Positions 1-11,800 of a stretch of DNA of 64,000 nt are shown here, one piece after another (the stretch's first letter is position 1; every line of letters begins with the position of its first letter). A program made the translations under genes and the position numbers. The notes beneath the pieces are model-generated. The model was not told the DNA's origin. It searched no databases and saw only the letters and a list, made by a program, of their open reading frames with translations. The stretch lies in NCBI GenBank assembly GCA_916610825.1, contig OU744453.1, forward strand, positions 4,357,845 to 4,421,844. Reading direction: 5' to 3'. Origin of the DNA: Haliclystus octoradiatus (Eukaryota > Cnidaria > Staurozoa > Stauromedusae > Haliclystidae).

Positions 1-912
1 TGTTGAATCGCGAGCAAAATATCAAGATAACGTTGAGTATAGTGAAAGGAAGTCATCAACCCAGTTAGTTCCTGGTAGGGAAATCTATGATTGGCCAGTT
101 TTTATTTATTTTTAGATCTAAATGTGAGTAAAATTCCCCTCCGAGGCATTTTCCTACAGTGAACTGGCATTATCCTTCGTACTCGCCATTGTTTTAGCCA
201 TGTCGTCACGGCAATTCACACATCTCCGCGATGCAAGAAATGATATTCACACTCGGTGTTGTTTGTTGTTGTTTTTGAGATTACCTTTTCCATGTTAAAG
301 ATCATAATAAATTTACAGAATTTATACTTTTCAGTATAGAGACTCAATATGAAATATTTTAATAATAAGCCGTTTTGATATTTTACATAAAATCTACCCG
401 TCCATGCTTTTGTAAATAGTTTAACTTAAATTCTGTATAGCATGCTATGGACAATGTTTATGTAGAATAATAAAACATTTGAATATTTTATAACTGTATA
501 TCAAAGTTTTCAAGCTGACATATCAAACCTAGAACGAAAAATAAGCTGGGTAATTGACCATTTCTTTAACAACGCCACAATGACCTACGCTTTTAAAGTA
601 AACAGTCAATAATATGTAACCACTCGGAATAAACCCAACACGAGTGTATAATTATGTTAAATGATTTATTTCTTTTGAATTGCGATACTTTCCTAACTCT
701 TTCAAATAATCTAAGCATGCATATAAATTTAAAACAAATATTTCCACCTTCTTGTTCATAACAATAACAGATGACGCCATTTTGTATTACCAACATGTGA
801 GAGACTTAGAGCAATCGCACGCGTTATTTTTCAAGACATGCGCAATGTAAAGTGGCCCCATTATAGGCACTACGGGCAGGATTCCCAGTGTTGTTGGAGA
901 TGCCTGAGGAGG
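1..912. other. Intronic or upstream DNA with no recognised feature
   Basis: This is presumably part of the NPHP4 intron that ends at 5886. It is AT-rich, has no long open frame on either strand and no repeat structure that I can see. The last four bases (909-912, GAGG) are the left copy of the target duplication of the Gypsy element that follows. Confidence 0.5.
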
Positions 913-1131
913 TGTAGTATTCATAATAATTAGCATAATTAGTTATTAGTCTCTTTTGTATGTAACCTCGTAATCGTGTAGTATAAATAGCTTTGTAATC
1001 ATTTAGTTTAGATAGAGTGTTATTCAAGCAGTGTTATATGCTGTATGTTATTAATTATATCTTTGACTTTATACAATTGACTACTTATTGTTGTTACCAT
1101 TCTCTGGCTAGAGTTAATACAGAACTCTACA
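913..1131 (+). repeat. 5' LTR of Gypsy element 1
   Basis: A 219-bp LTR with TG...CA ends. A TATAAATA box at about 981-988 is a candidate core promoter. It is identical by eye to 5152-5370. Confidence 0.93.
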
Positions 1132-1170
1132 TTGGCGCAGTGGATAGGATTTTTTTTCATATTTGTGAGA

Positions 1171-4100
1171 ATGGCTACTTTTCGTGGTCGATTGCCACCC
1201 GAATTTGACCCTGGACAACGTAACGCTTATGACCGCTTTACAAAATGGAAGGCAACATTTTCAAATTATATGCTTGCAACAGACCTTGATGAAAAGTCAG
1301 AAGAAAAGAAACTGGCTATATTATACAACGTGGCTGGAGATGATTTCAGAAGATTTGCTAAAAAAAATTGTCAATTTGGATTTCAACTGGTTGAAAACTC
1401 GACAAACGTGCTTGCCGAAATTGAACGAATATTGAAACCTCAAAGACGGAACCTGGAATATCGGTGTCGATTGTTAGATTTGAAACAAACACATGATGAA
1501 ACAATACATGAATTTCTACAGCAATTACGAGCATTGTATCAGGAATCTGGTTATATTGACAGAAATCTCACAGGTGAACTATTAATTCGGGATCTACTGA
1601 TTAGAGGCATTAAAAACGACGACGCGAAACGCCTCGTTTTACAACAAGATATTGATAATTTAGAAATTGATCAATGTATGCGTTTAATATCTACTTTCGA
1701 AACAGTAAGCGATACCGTTTTAACGCCATCTACATCCGATACAAACGCAGTCATAGATGATTGTAAATATTGCGGTAAAAATCATGTAAGAGGTAAATGT
1801 CCTGCATATCGTAAAACGTGTTCAAAATGTGGTCGATTAAATCATTTCAGTTCTGTTTGTCTATCAAAATCAAAAGTGTCGTCACACTCGCGTGATAGAT
1901 TTGATAACCGTGATGCATCTACATCAAGTAAAAATAAATATGATAATAAGAAATCTGATAAACGTAATAGCAAGTCGAAATCTAAATCCCGCTCAGAAAG
2001 AGCGGCAGCAATAGTTTATTCCGATTCTGATTCGTCTGACACGCCTTCAGATAGTTCTTTTGCCGTCCATTCTAACACTCCCGGCAAGAGGGCATATGTT
2101 GATTTATGGGCGTTTGATAAAAAAATAACGTTTCTTATCGATCCTGGCAGTACGTCTACTATGATACCGTTTAATATTTTAAAATATGCCAAGGATCTTA
2201 CGCAACCAACTGATAAATTTGTAAAACCATGGAATAGCAAAGCTATTCGTATTACCGCCGAGGGCACCGTTGGTTTATCCGCTTCACCAAATCATAGCCC
2301 GCTCAAAATTACAGCGAAATGTACTGATAATATGACGTGTCCATTACTTAGTTATTCTGATTATTTAAATTTAGGTGGTCAGCCGTTGACTTTACCAAAA
2401 GAATATTTTGTACAAATTAATGAGACTACATTGTTAGGAAGTATTGGCACGGCTACACTACAAATAAAACCTAATGCTCAACCTGCTGTACAGGGCGCTC
2501 GAAAGCTACCTTTCAGGTTACATGAATCCGTTTCAAATGAGCTTGATCGTTTAGAAAATTTAGGAATAATCGAGCGTATATTAAAGCCTAGTAAATGGTT
2601 ATCGCCAATTGTTGTAGCTAAGAGAAAAAATAATAAAATTCGAATTTGTGGCGATTTTCGTAAATTAAATGAATCTATACAACGTGAACGGTTTGTTATT
2701 CCAACCGCTGATTCATTTTTTGCTAAACTAAACGGAGCAAAGCTCTTTTCTATTCTCGATTTAGAAAGCGGTTTTCATCAATTAAAATTAGATGAATCAT
2801 CTTCGGATTTGACAACAATAGCTACACACCGTGGTAATTATCGGTATTTACGCTTACCGTTCGGTGTTAGTTCGGCACCGGAAATATTTCAAAGAACAAT
2901 GACCGATCATTTGTCTGATCTTAATGGTTGTATGGTGTATATAGACGATATATTGGTATATGGTAAGGACAAAGCTGAACACGATTTAAATTTATCTGCT
3001 GTTAAAGAACGTCTCAATTCTATTGGTGCAAAGTTGAATAAAAGTAAATGTAAGTTTGCACAACGTGAGCTATTATATCTAGGACATACAATTTCAGACG
3101 AGGGTATTTCACCAGATCAACAGAAGATTGTAGAAGCATTATCACTTTCTGCACCTACTACAATTGCTGAAGCCCGTAGAGTGTTAGGGATGTTGAATTA
3201 TTTACAGAAATTTCTTCCCAATCTCTCAACTAATGTGAAATCTATCAGAGACATCATCAAAGGACAGTTTGATAATGAAGCAGTAAACAGTGCCTGGAAA
3301 CATGTTAAGGTGGCACTCGCAGAAGCAGCTAAAACTACATTTTCATTTTACGATTGTAACGCTCGTACAGCTATTTTGTGTGACGCAAGTCCTTATGGCT
3401 TAGGCGCTGTACTTATGCAGTTTATTAACAACAATTGGACTCCGGTGTTAACAGCTAGTCGTTCGTTAACATCTACTGAGCAGAAATACTCACAAATGGA
3501 ACGCGAGTTGTTAGCTATAGTCTTTGGCGCAACACGTTTCCGGCAATTTATATTAGGGGGAACAGTTGAATTTTGGACAGACCATAAGCCCCTAGAATCA
3601 ATATGGTTGAAACCATTTGAAGCAATTCCACCTCGCCTTCAACGTATGATGTTACGATTGCAACAATATGGATCAAATATTATTTATAAACCGGCGAAAG
3701 AAAATATGAATACTTTGCCTGATACGTTATCACGTTCACCATCTATTAAGAACACTCCTGAGCTGAGTGTTAATGATTATAGCGAAATTTGTTCGATAGC
3801 TATTGACGATTTTGAACACTTTTTAGATCCTAATTTTGTTACATTAAGAGACGTAGAGCTAGAAACAGCTGCTAGTAATGCCCTGACACGTGTCATCGAA
3901 GCAATAGAATATAATAATTGGTCTAGTATTCCGGAAGTTTTAGAACCATATTTTAAAGAACGTTTTAATTTATCTGTTTTGCAGAAGCCACGAGTACTCA
4001 TGCGTGGTACTCAAGTAGTTATTCCGTCTAGTTTACGTGAACGTTTAATCAAACTAGCACATGATAGTCATCTTGGACTTAAAACAACACTGTCTCAACT

Positions 4101-5007
4101 TTCATCTGTCTGGTGGCCTGGTCTTTCTGCAGAGGTAAAGTCTACAATAGCTTCCTGTGAGACATGCAGAGAAGTTTCTCAACGATGGCCTGAGTTGGAA
4201 TTGAAGCCATCAGAAGTTCTACCACCCTGGCATACTTTGGCGACGGACATTTTCCATGTTGATGGTAAGCCATATTTATCTGTCGTTGATTACGGTTCAC
4301 GTTATCCTGAAGTGTTTCCACTAAAACATGAGAAAACACCTGAAGTAATTGATGCATTAGAAGCTATATTTTGTCGCCATGGACCTTGTCTTGAACTAAT
4401 GTCAGACAATGGATCCCAATTCACCTCAAAAAAGTTCAAACGATTTTGCAAAAGTTGGGGTGTGGTGTTACGTAATTCACCTCCCCGTTACCCTCGTTCT
4501 AATGGAATGGTAGAACGATTTCATAGGACATTTAAATATCGTTGGACAAGAACAGATGACCTTACACGAACACAGCGTTTACGTCATGTGCTATTTACAA
4601 TAAGATCCACAGTACATCGTATGATTGGTACATCTCCTCTACATGCTCTAATGGGACGTAAACCTGTTACACCAATTCCTGCGGTGTCATCAAACAAACC
4701 TGTCAATGTAAATCATCAAATTAAAGCTAAAGCAGCTATGAAACTATTTCATGATCAACAAAAACTTGTATCAAATTTACCAACTCCAAATGAAGGAGAA
4801 AGAGTAATATTACGTGATGGAGGAGGAGATATAATTCGTGGTAATGTTATATCGTCGTCACCTCGTCGTACTACCGTTGAAACAGAATCTGGTGGAACAT
4901 TAGTTCGCGCTCGTTCTCACGTGAGAACAACATCTCGTTTAACTCGGTCAGGTCGCATAAGTAAACCACCTGTAAGATTTGACCCGTCTAATCCAGACAC
5001 TCATTAA
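1171..5007 (+). CDS. Gag-pol polyprotein of Gypsy element 1 (1278 aa, single frame)
   Basis: This is the replication polyprotein of a Ty3/Gypsy retrotransposon. I start at the first ATG, 1171 (MATFRGRLPPEFDP). The frame is open upstream to the LTR edge but has no earlier ATG. Order: Gag; two CCHC zinc knuckles from about residue 198; aspartic protease with D324 in a D-P-G-S motif, where D-T/S-G is usual; reverse transcriptase with YIDD (D592, D593); RNase H with D738 in CDASPYGLGAVL; integrase with an HHCC-like region and a catalytic triad D1026, D1079, E1115 (35 residues between the last two). There is no env, no frameshift and no internal stop. The D-P-G protease may be a lineage trait or may lower activity. 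Confidence 0.95.
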   Translation: MATFRGRLPPEFDPGQRNAYDRFTKWKATFSNYMLATDLDEKSEEKKLAILYNVAGDDFRRFAKKNCQFGFQLVENSTNVLAEIERILKPQRRNLEYRCRLLDLKQTHDETIHEFLQQLRALYQESGYIDRNLTGELLIRDLLIRGIKNDDAKRLVLQQDIDNLEIDQCMRLISTFETVSDTVLTPSTSDTNAVIDDCKYCGKNHVRGKCPAYRKTCSKCGRLNHFSSVCLSKSKVSSHSRDRFDNRDASTSSKNKYDNKKSDKRNSKSKSKSRSERAAAIVYSDSDSSDTPSDSSFAVHSNTPGKRAYVDLWAFDKKITFLIDPGSTSTMIPFNILKYAKDLTQPTDKFVKPWNSKAIRITAEGTVGLSASPNHSPLKITAKCTDNMTCPLLSYSDYLNLGGQPLTLPKEYFVQINETTLLGSIGTATLQIKPNAQPAVQGARKLPFRLHESVSNELDRLENLGIIERILKPSKWLSPIVVAKRKNNKIRICGDFRKLNESIQRERFVIPTADSFFAKLNGAKLFSILDLESGFHQLKLDESSSDLTTIATHRGNYRYLRLPFGVSSAPEIFQRTMTDHLSDLNGCMVYIDDILVYGKDKAEHDLNLSAVKERLNSIGAKLNKSKCKFAQRELLYLGHTISDEGISPDQQKIVEALSLSAPTTIAEARRVLGMLNYLQKFLPNLSTNVKSIRDIIKGQFDNEAVNSAWKHVKVALAEAAKTTFSFYDCNARTAILCDASPYGLGAVLMQFINNNWTPVLTASRSLTSTEQKYSQMERELLAIVFGATRFRQFILGGTVEFWTDHKPLESIWLKPFEAIPPRLQRMMLRLQQYGSNIIYKPAKENMNTLPDTLSRSPSIKNTPELSVNDYSEICSIAIDDFEHFLDPNFVTLRDVELETAASNALTRVIEAIEYNNWSSIPEVLEPYFKERFNLSVLQKPRVLMRGTQVVIPSSLRERLIKLAHDSHLGLKTTLSQLSSVWWPGLSAEVKSTIASCETCREVSQRWPELELKPSEVLPPWHTLATDIFHVDGKPYLSVVDYGSRYPEVFPLKHEKTPEVIDALEAIFCRHGPCLELMSDNGSQFTSKKFKRFCKSWGVVLRNSPPRYPRSNGMVERFHRTFKYRWTRTDDLTRTQRLRHVLFTIRSTVHRMIGTSPLHALMGRKPVTPIPAVSSNKPVNVNHQIKAKAAMKLFHDQQKLVSNLPTPNEGERVILRDGGGDIIRGNVISSSPRRTTVETESGGTLVRARSHVRTTSRLTRSGRISKPPVRFDPSNPDTH

Positions 5008-5151
5008 AGGGATTCGTATTTATTAAAAGCGATTCTATTAAATCGGATTTTACGATTAATCATCAATTATCAATTCAACTTATTACTATTTAATTCTAAC
5101 TATTCAATTATCGTTTATTCGTTTTTAATATTCTTTAGAAGAAATAGCGAG

Positions 5152-5370
5152 TGTAGTATTCATAATAATTAGCATAATTAGTTATTAGTCTCTTTTGTAT
5201 GTAACCTCGTAATCGTGTAGTATAAATAGCTTTGTAATCATTTAGTTTAGATAGAGTGTTATTCAAGCAGTGTTATATGCTGTATGTTATTAATTATATC
5301 TTTGACTTTATACAATTGACTACTTATTGTTGTTACCATTCTCTGGCTAGAGTTAATACAGAACTCTACA
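5152..5370 (+). repeat. 3' LTR of Gypsy element 1
   Basis: A 219-bp direct repeat of 913-1131, followed at once by the target duplication GAGG. Confidence 0.93.
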
Positions 5371-5463
5371 GAGGCTTCTTTATTAACAGAAACCTGGTTG
5401 TGTTTGAAAATTTCTTTACCCTGTTTATTGAACGCATTAGATCATATCCAAACGTTTATTGAT

Positions 5464-5822
5464 GAGGATTAGCTCAGATGGCAGAGCAACCAAACTTCAG
5501 ATTAGATAATATCTGATTGACTGTGGTTCAAATCCCCTGAAGGTCAATTCAGCCTTGACTTTTTCTAAAAAAAAAACATCAAATGAGTACCATCGAATAA
5601 TGGCGGATGGAATGGTCCAACGGGAATTGCATTGTTAGTAGCTGCGGCGCATTGTTGCGTATTGACAATCGAGACCAATCTGCCATGAAATCTTTTGAAA
5701 TTGATCTGCAGTGGCGCGGCTGAGATCATAAAGAGCTTGTATTGTCATTGGTCTCAGCAATAAATGCCACTCCTCTAGAAATAGAGGGGTGGTACGGGTG
5801 CCTTCTGTAAGGCGATATCATC
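5464..5822 (+). mobile_element. tRNA-derived SINE, family 1, copy 1
   Basis: The head resembles a tRNA: an A-box-like GATTAGCTCAGATGGCAG and a B-box-like GGTTCAAATCCCC. The body is about 290 bp. It shares its full length with 8726-9085 and 60365-60725. The body ends in a small stem (CTCCTCTAGAAATAGAGGGG) and then GGGTGCCTTC. It lies 90 bp right of the Gypsy LTR. The head cannot fold as a functional tRNA. Confidence 0.8.
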
Positions 5823-5886
5823 TCAATGACTTACTTTGTTATTTTGATTTATTCATCTAATAAATAAATTAATAATTGTATTATAG

Positions 5887-8800
5887 CATCTCCTTCGTCA
5901 AGGTAAATCAGCAATACAAGTTGCACATGAACTGGATGTTATTTCAGTTGTTTATAATGAAGAGAACATAGCTGTTGCTGGAGAATGGGTAAGTAAATAT
6001 GGGCAAATGAGGGAGTGTTCAGCAAGGCAATTGGCCTATGTAAAGGCTCGTCAGGACCCAGTCCCTGGAATCTCTATATTTTGCCTTAGAGTAATTACAC
6101 GAGATGTAGTGTCATTGATATAATTCAATTACAGATTCGGCTGTACTCATTATTGTTCATGTAAAGTCACAGCTGAGCTGACCTTACGGCAGGCACTCTA
6201 GAGGGTTATACTGTCACTGACATGAAATTAAAATTTCAAAATTATCATTCTGATAACTCTTCTATTAATATTGATCTTACCTTAGGCTCATCAAAATGGT
6301 GTCATCGCTAATAACAGTGAAGTTTCATTAAAAGGAAAGTTATTTCTTCGTATGGCAAATGTTGGTTCTCGTCATGAGGGAAATCCAAATATTCAAGGTG
6401 TGTCTTCTATTACAATGTAGCCTGCGATGCAGACAGAATACTTGTATTTGTCCGTCGGTGAAATAGTTAACGAAATCGCTTACTAATTGTTCTTTCATCT
6501 CAACTACTTTCAAACCTGCTATAACGGTCACCTCTATAAAGCAACCGCCTGTCTATAGTGGTCATTCTTGCAATGTCAAAAATAGTATTTTTTACTATTG
6601 AATCAACCCTTTGCATATTGGCTACTTTCTATACTATAATTACATGAAATTGTTCAATCTTTGGGCAGATTTCAGTCTTATAGACTGTAAAATTTGTCTT
6701 TATTGAAATTCAGTCAGAAATTATCCTTATACTCTAAATTTCAGTCTATTTTTAGTCTTTTTCCAACATTTGTATTTTCGTATCTGAATTATGAATTTTG
6801 TTATGACTTTCTTGATGTGGTGAATAAATTGTTTGATTGTGTTAGGTTTACTTCCTGAATTAAAAACAACTGTTGTCCTTCCGTCTAATTCTCTGCGCAA
6901 CACAGACAAAACATCATCAGGTAAATTAGCAAACCATTGCAAATAATTTACTGAGTTCATGAACTGTTCATAAGCCTCATCAATACAATCGATGAACTTT
7001 TTGGACTTGGTGAACTGTTAATGAACACCTTTAGAAACATATTGGGCAATTTGATGTTCATGAACTTTTTTTCGCAGAGGATGGCACTCTTTTTATGAGC
7101 AGTTCATGAGAACGTGTGCCTGTTCAAGATAATTAACCACTAATGAATTGCTCTTTAATTCATGAACCGTTTGTTTCATGAATTGGTTCATGAACTATTT
7201 GTAAGCCGTCCAGTAAATGTACCTGATCAAGTTGTACTATTCATTAGCTCATAAACTATTTTCGCAGAGAGTAGGAAATGAACAATGCATGAAGTTTCCC
7301 ATGATGTTCATAAAGGTTTTCAGGCAGAGAAATGGACTATCAGGGTTTATGAACAATTTTTGCAATTACAATGAACTGACAACATTGTTCATTTTTATAA
7401 CTTTTATTTGAGGGGTTATTCTCATAGAAATATTGTAAAACGTTTTACTTATCTTTCAGAGAAAAGTTATAATTTTGAGTTAAATTATTTCCTCTTCTTC
7501 CTTCTAAATTCGGTGCTAGTGGCAGGGACACCGGACCAGCGGGGCAACTGCCCCTCCTACCCTTGGGAAAGGAGGGCGATTAGGGGCAAGAATCACCCTA
7601 AAAATACCCTTCGATACAGCCTGCTCCCTGCCCTGAGTTGCTTCCCTGGCTAGCAGTTCGCGTTATCAAACCTTAAAGGACATTTCTTTTTTCTTTTTTT
7701 GTAGTAATGAAACCACCAAAGACAGTCAGAGCAAAATTAATGACAGAGAAAGACAGTGATCTAGCAACTGTGTTATTCACAAGAAAATCTCAAACGATAA
7801 CAATGGATGCTACAACTGGAAAAGAATTAGATGTCGTCAAACAGAGGTACTTGATTTAAGTTCAATAAACGTGTGCTGTAAATTATCTTGCTACAGTGAA
7901 ACCTGTATATAACAACCAGCTATGATAGATAGATAAATTGACAACTGCATATTCTTGTGTGAACACTATAGACAGATGGCCGCTATAACAGGTTATGAAT
8001 GTATTTGTTGTGTTTATTTTATTGGTTTTAATTGTTCCTATAATCCAAGTTTAGTTCTAAACAAAGTACAGTCAAAGCTGGTATAACGGTCACCTCTATA
8101 CTACAGCCACCTGTCTATAGTGGTCACTCTTTTAATGTCTAAAGTAGCATTTTCTATTGAATCAAACCTGAATTTATCTACCACTCTTAGCTGGCTGTTA
8201 TATAACGGTTTCACTATATACCATTTGTATTTGATTGGATCGACTTCTAAATAAAAAAATGATGATAACTCATATTTTGCTTTAACTAATTACTCTTGTT
8301 GGACTATTGTGCCACGATAATCATGATTAGGCCTACATTGCCAGTTGTTTCTGATAAACGGAAGACAGAAAGTAAATTTTGAGAAATGGATATTTGAAAA
8401 AATGAAAATTTCAAATCTTGACAAACAGAAATTCAAAGTTAAATGCGCCGTAATGTCTAATTTCTGATCACAACAAGTAAGCAAGATATGACTTTTTTAT
8501 GAGTCAACCCTATTAAAATAAGTTTTGATTACCTAGATACGTGCAAGAAAATTCACTCTGAATTTAATTAACTGTTAACTGTTCATGAACTTTAAATGGC
8601 ACTTGCAAAAATATCCCCCAATTTTTCTTCCTTGATTTTTTGTCTTAAATACCGTATGTTCATCAATCAATGTGTCATCTTCCAACCAAGTGGTTTGTAA
8701 ATAGTAGCATATCATCAGAATTAGGGAGGATTAGCTCAGATGGCAGAGCAACCGAACATCAGCCCGGGTCATATCTGATCGACTGTGGTTCAAATCCCCC

Positions 8801-11800
8801 TAAGGTCAACTCAGCCTTAACTTTACTTAAAACATCAACTGAGTACCATCTGAAGATGGCGGATGGAATGGTCCGGAGAGAATTGCATTGTGAGTAGCTG
8901 CGGCGCATCGTTGCACATTGACAATCAGACCTATCTGCCATGAAATCTCTTGAGATTGATCTGCAGTGTTGTGGCTGAGATCAACAAAGAGCGTTCAAAA
9001 TCATTGCTCTTAGCAAAAAAAGCCAGTCCTCTAGAAATAGAACAGTGGTACTGGTGCTTTCGGTAGGGCAACACCGTCTACATCACTTTACTTTTTTATC
9101 ATCAGATCTGCTGATATTTAAACCAGGTTATAGCAGCAGTTGTTTTTTTCTATTTCCAGTTTATCATTGTTGAAGCGAACAAATGAGATCTTTTCTTTTT
9201 TCTTTAACTTTCTCGTGTGGCTCCTGGCTGCAAACTATCAATAGGAGGGCTTTCTCTACTCAATTGCAATAGCCACGGCTAAGCTTCATTGAATCAAAGA
9301 AAATCTCAATTATAGCGAAATTTAAGGATAATATTCAATCTCTGCAGATCACTCAGCCATGCAGGTAACCCATTGCTAGGTGTATATACTATTTACAATG
9401 TTTTTGTTCTCGTTTATAGAAAGATCAAGAGAATGGAAGAGTTTCGAAAGCAACTTGGATCTGCAAATATAAAGTCTGCATTTACGGTAAAAATTAAGTT
9501 ATTATGCAAAAGCCATAGATAACAAACACTTTTTGTGTTTATATTCAAACTCACTTAGCATGTTATCATTTATTATTATTATGTCTCATTGTGCACCCGC
9601 GTGTTTGTAGCAGAGTAAATAACTCTGAGAAACATTTATTTTCTATTTGTTAAATGCATGCAAATGGAAGGACACATGATCATCCTCCTAGCCGAATCAT
9701 CCGGCTCTTTGTTATTATGCGTTGTGTTTAAAAGGGTGAACCGACATGAAAACTGCTTTAGGGTAGGAGGATCATCCTTCTGTCAAGGGCGGATGATCCT
9801 CCTACCTGAAAGATGTTTTTATGTCGTGTCGCCCTTGTAAACATTTCCAGGAGGATGATCCTGGCTTCCAGTACAACTTTTTGTCGGACCCAAACCTTAA
9901 ATGTCCATATTAGGATAAATCGAAACAGGAAATGACGTAAAGTTGAATTTAAATTCAGACAATACGCGTGCGTGAAAAGCTGTTCCGCCCCCCGACATGA
10001 GGCGCCTTCGTTTGTAAACACAAATAATTTTCTCTGTCACTTAGAAGGAACATCCTTCTAGAAGGATGATCCTCCTCCTTGTAAACAGGGCCTAACACAC
10101 ATAGGCTGTAGGGCCGTAGTGCAGTTGTTAGGGCGTCGGACTTCTGTCCGCATGGTCTTGGGTTCAATCCCTGGCAGAAGCACTATTGGCTGGCGTCAGG
10201 AAGGGCATCCAGTCATTGAACTCACACATGCTCTAACAGGAATAACCAACTGACTAACCACCCTTTTGATAAAAAGCTACTAGCTTACCCGTTTTATGGC
10301 TGAATGAGTGATAAATGAAAATACAAAAAATACATCAAATATATCTAGCTGAAGAAAGCAACATGTATTCAATACCCAACAAGTTGGAAAACGATGTCAA
10401 ATTGACGATAAAACCCAGACAGCAGCTAGCAAGCTAAGCAGTTAATGATATCCCCACATTATATTATTCTATTTTTTCAGACCAAAGTTCTTTCTTGCAT
10501 CCTGTTGCCTAACTCCTCTGGAAAAAGTTAATGAAAGTGAAATTATGCAACTGTTCATAAACGTTTCACGAACTTTTTTAGGAACATTTTAAGAATGTTA
10601 ATGAAAAGTCGGCAACTCTGCGTTCATGGACTCAGGCTCATATATTGACCATGAACTGTTTTTCAACTCTTGAATTTATTCACGCATACTATGGCGATCT
10701 TACTTCAATTCAGCTTCACTAAAGCCTTAGGATTTATTGTAATATTTATCATTGCTATGTCAAATAAAACTATGTTTAAATATTTCAGCTTCAAAAAGAA
10801 GAAAAGGTCCAGAGAATAAGAGATTTAAAAACAATCCAATTCTACAGGTTGGTCAGGCGTTATCCAAATTACAATAACTATAACAATAAGCAATAACAAT
10901 AAAGTCAGCCTTTCTTGGATCAACTCATAAAACGAGGTTTGACACTGTTGACGCGTTTTCTGTTGCCATTAGTTATCACCTTTATGTTTAGTCGTATTGT
11001 CTAGTATTTCAATAGTTATAATTTGTGCTTTGTATTATGTGGAACTTCTTCCTGTGTAACATGATTTTGGTGTTACTGTTATTTATTATCTTTTTTGTAT
11101 AACATAAGTATTGAAGGTGGTATAAATTAGTTCATGTCAACGGCTAGCCAGATGAGTTTTGTCGCCTCCTAAATTGATTTGTTCAAAGGAATTTGATATA
11201 CAGTCCTCTTAATATCGCCTTCGTTCAAGTTCTTCCTTTAGATAGCATTTTAGTACATTTAGTTATCACAGGAACCGTTCACATTTTACAGGAACCGTTT
11301 ACATCACAACGAATTGCAATTCAATTACATCTCTCACTTGTCCCTAGGTCAGTTAGGAACCCGTTAGAGATTAGGGTGCAATCGATTGATAACAAGCCGG
11401 GCAGGCTTAATAGTGTGCAGTGTATTGTTCGATACAATGAGGGTTTCCGGGACTAAGGGAACTGGAAGGTTAACCAAACTTCAGAGGAAGACGGAAAAAA
11501 GATCTATTATTTTCTTGTTTGCAAGATATACTGTGGTTTTTACTTTACTTTATAAAAATAATCCCTGAACCAAAAAGCTGACAATGATGTTTCATGACGT
11601 GAACCCAGGATAATGAGGGAAACAAATATAATAAATAATAATAATAAACAAATATTACAGTCCCGAAAGGAAAATATCTTACTGGACCCTGTTGTAACCA
11701 CGTTTTTATTGTAATTTGTTATTATTATTATTTCAATAAAAAAGTCAGTTGGTAACAATAACGGATTCATTATTATTGTTATTGTTATTGTTGTTGTTAT

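Larger units (their letters stand above)
913..5370 (+). mobile_element. Complete Ty3/Gypsy LTR retrotransposon, 4458 bp
   Basis: The element has two 219-bp LTRs (913-1131 and 5152-5370) that start TGTAG and end CTACA, and by eye they are identical. The 4-bp target duplication GAGG lies at 909-912 and 5371-5374. A primer-binding site starting TGGCGCAGTGG follows the left LTR after one base. One gag-pol frame fills the interior. The purine stretch before the right LTR (AGAAGAAATAGCGAG) is a weak polypurine tract. It is in the sense orientation within an NPHP4 intron. Identical LTRs and an intact frame point to a recent insertion. Confidence 0.95.

Noticed and set aside
1132-1170. Earlier start of the first Gypsy polyprotein
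   Set aside because: The upstream part of the frame begins with TTG within the primer-binding site; the first ATG is at 1171.
5464-5560. tRNA genes at the heads of SINE copies (also 8726, 10110, 32987, 58440, 60365, 61705)
   Set aside because: A- and B-box-like words are present, but acceptor stems do not pair and each is fused to a repeated body.
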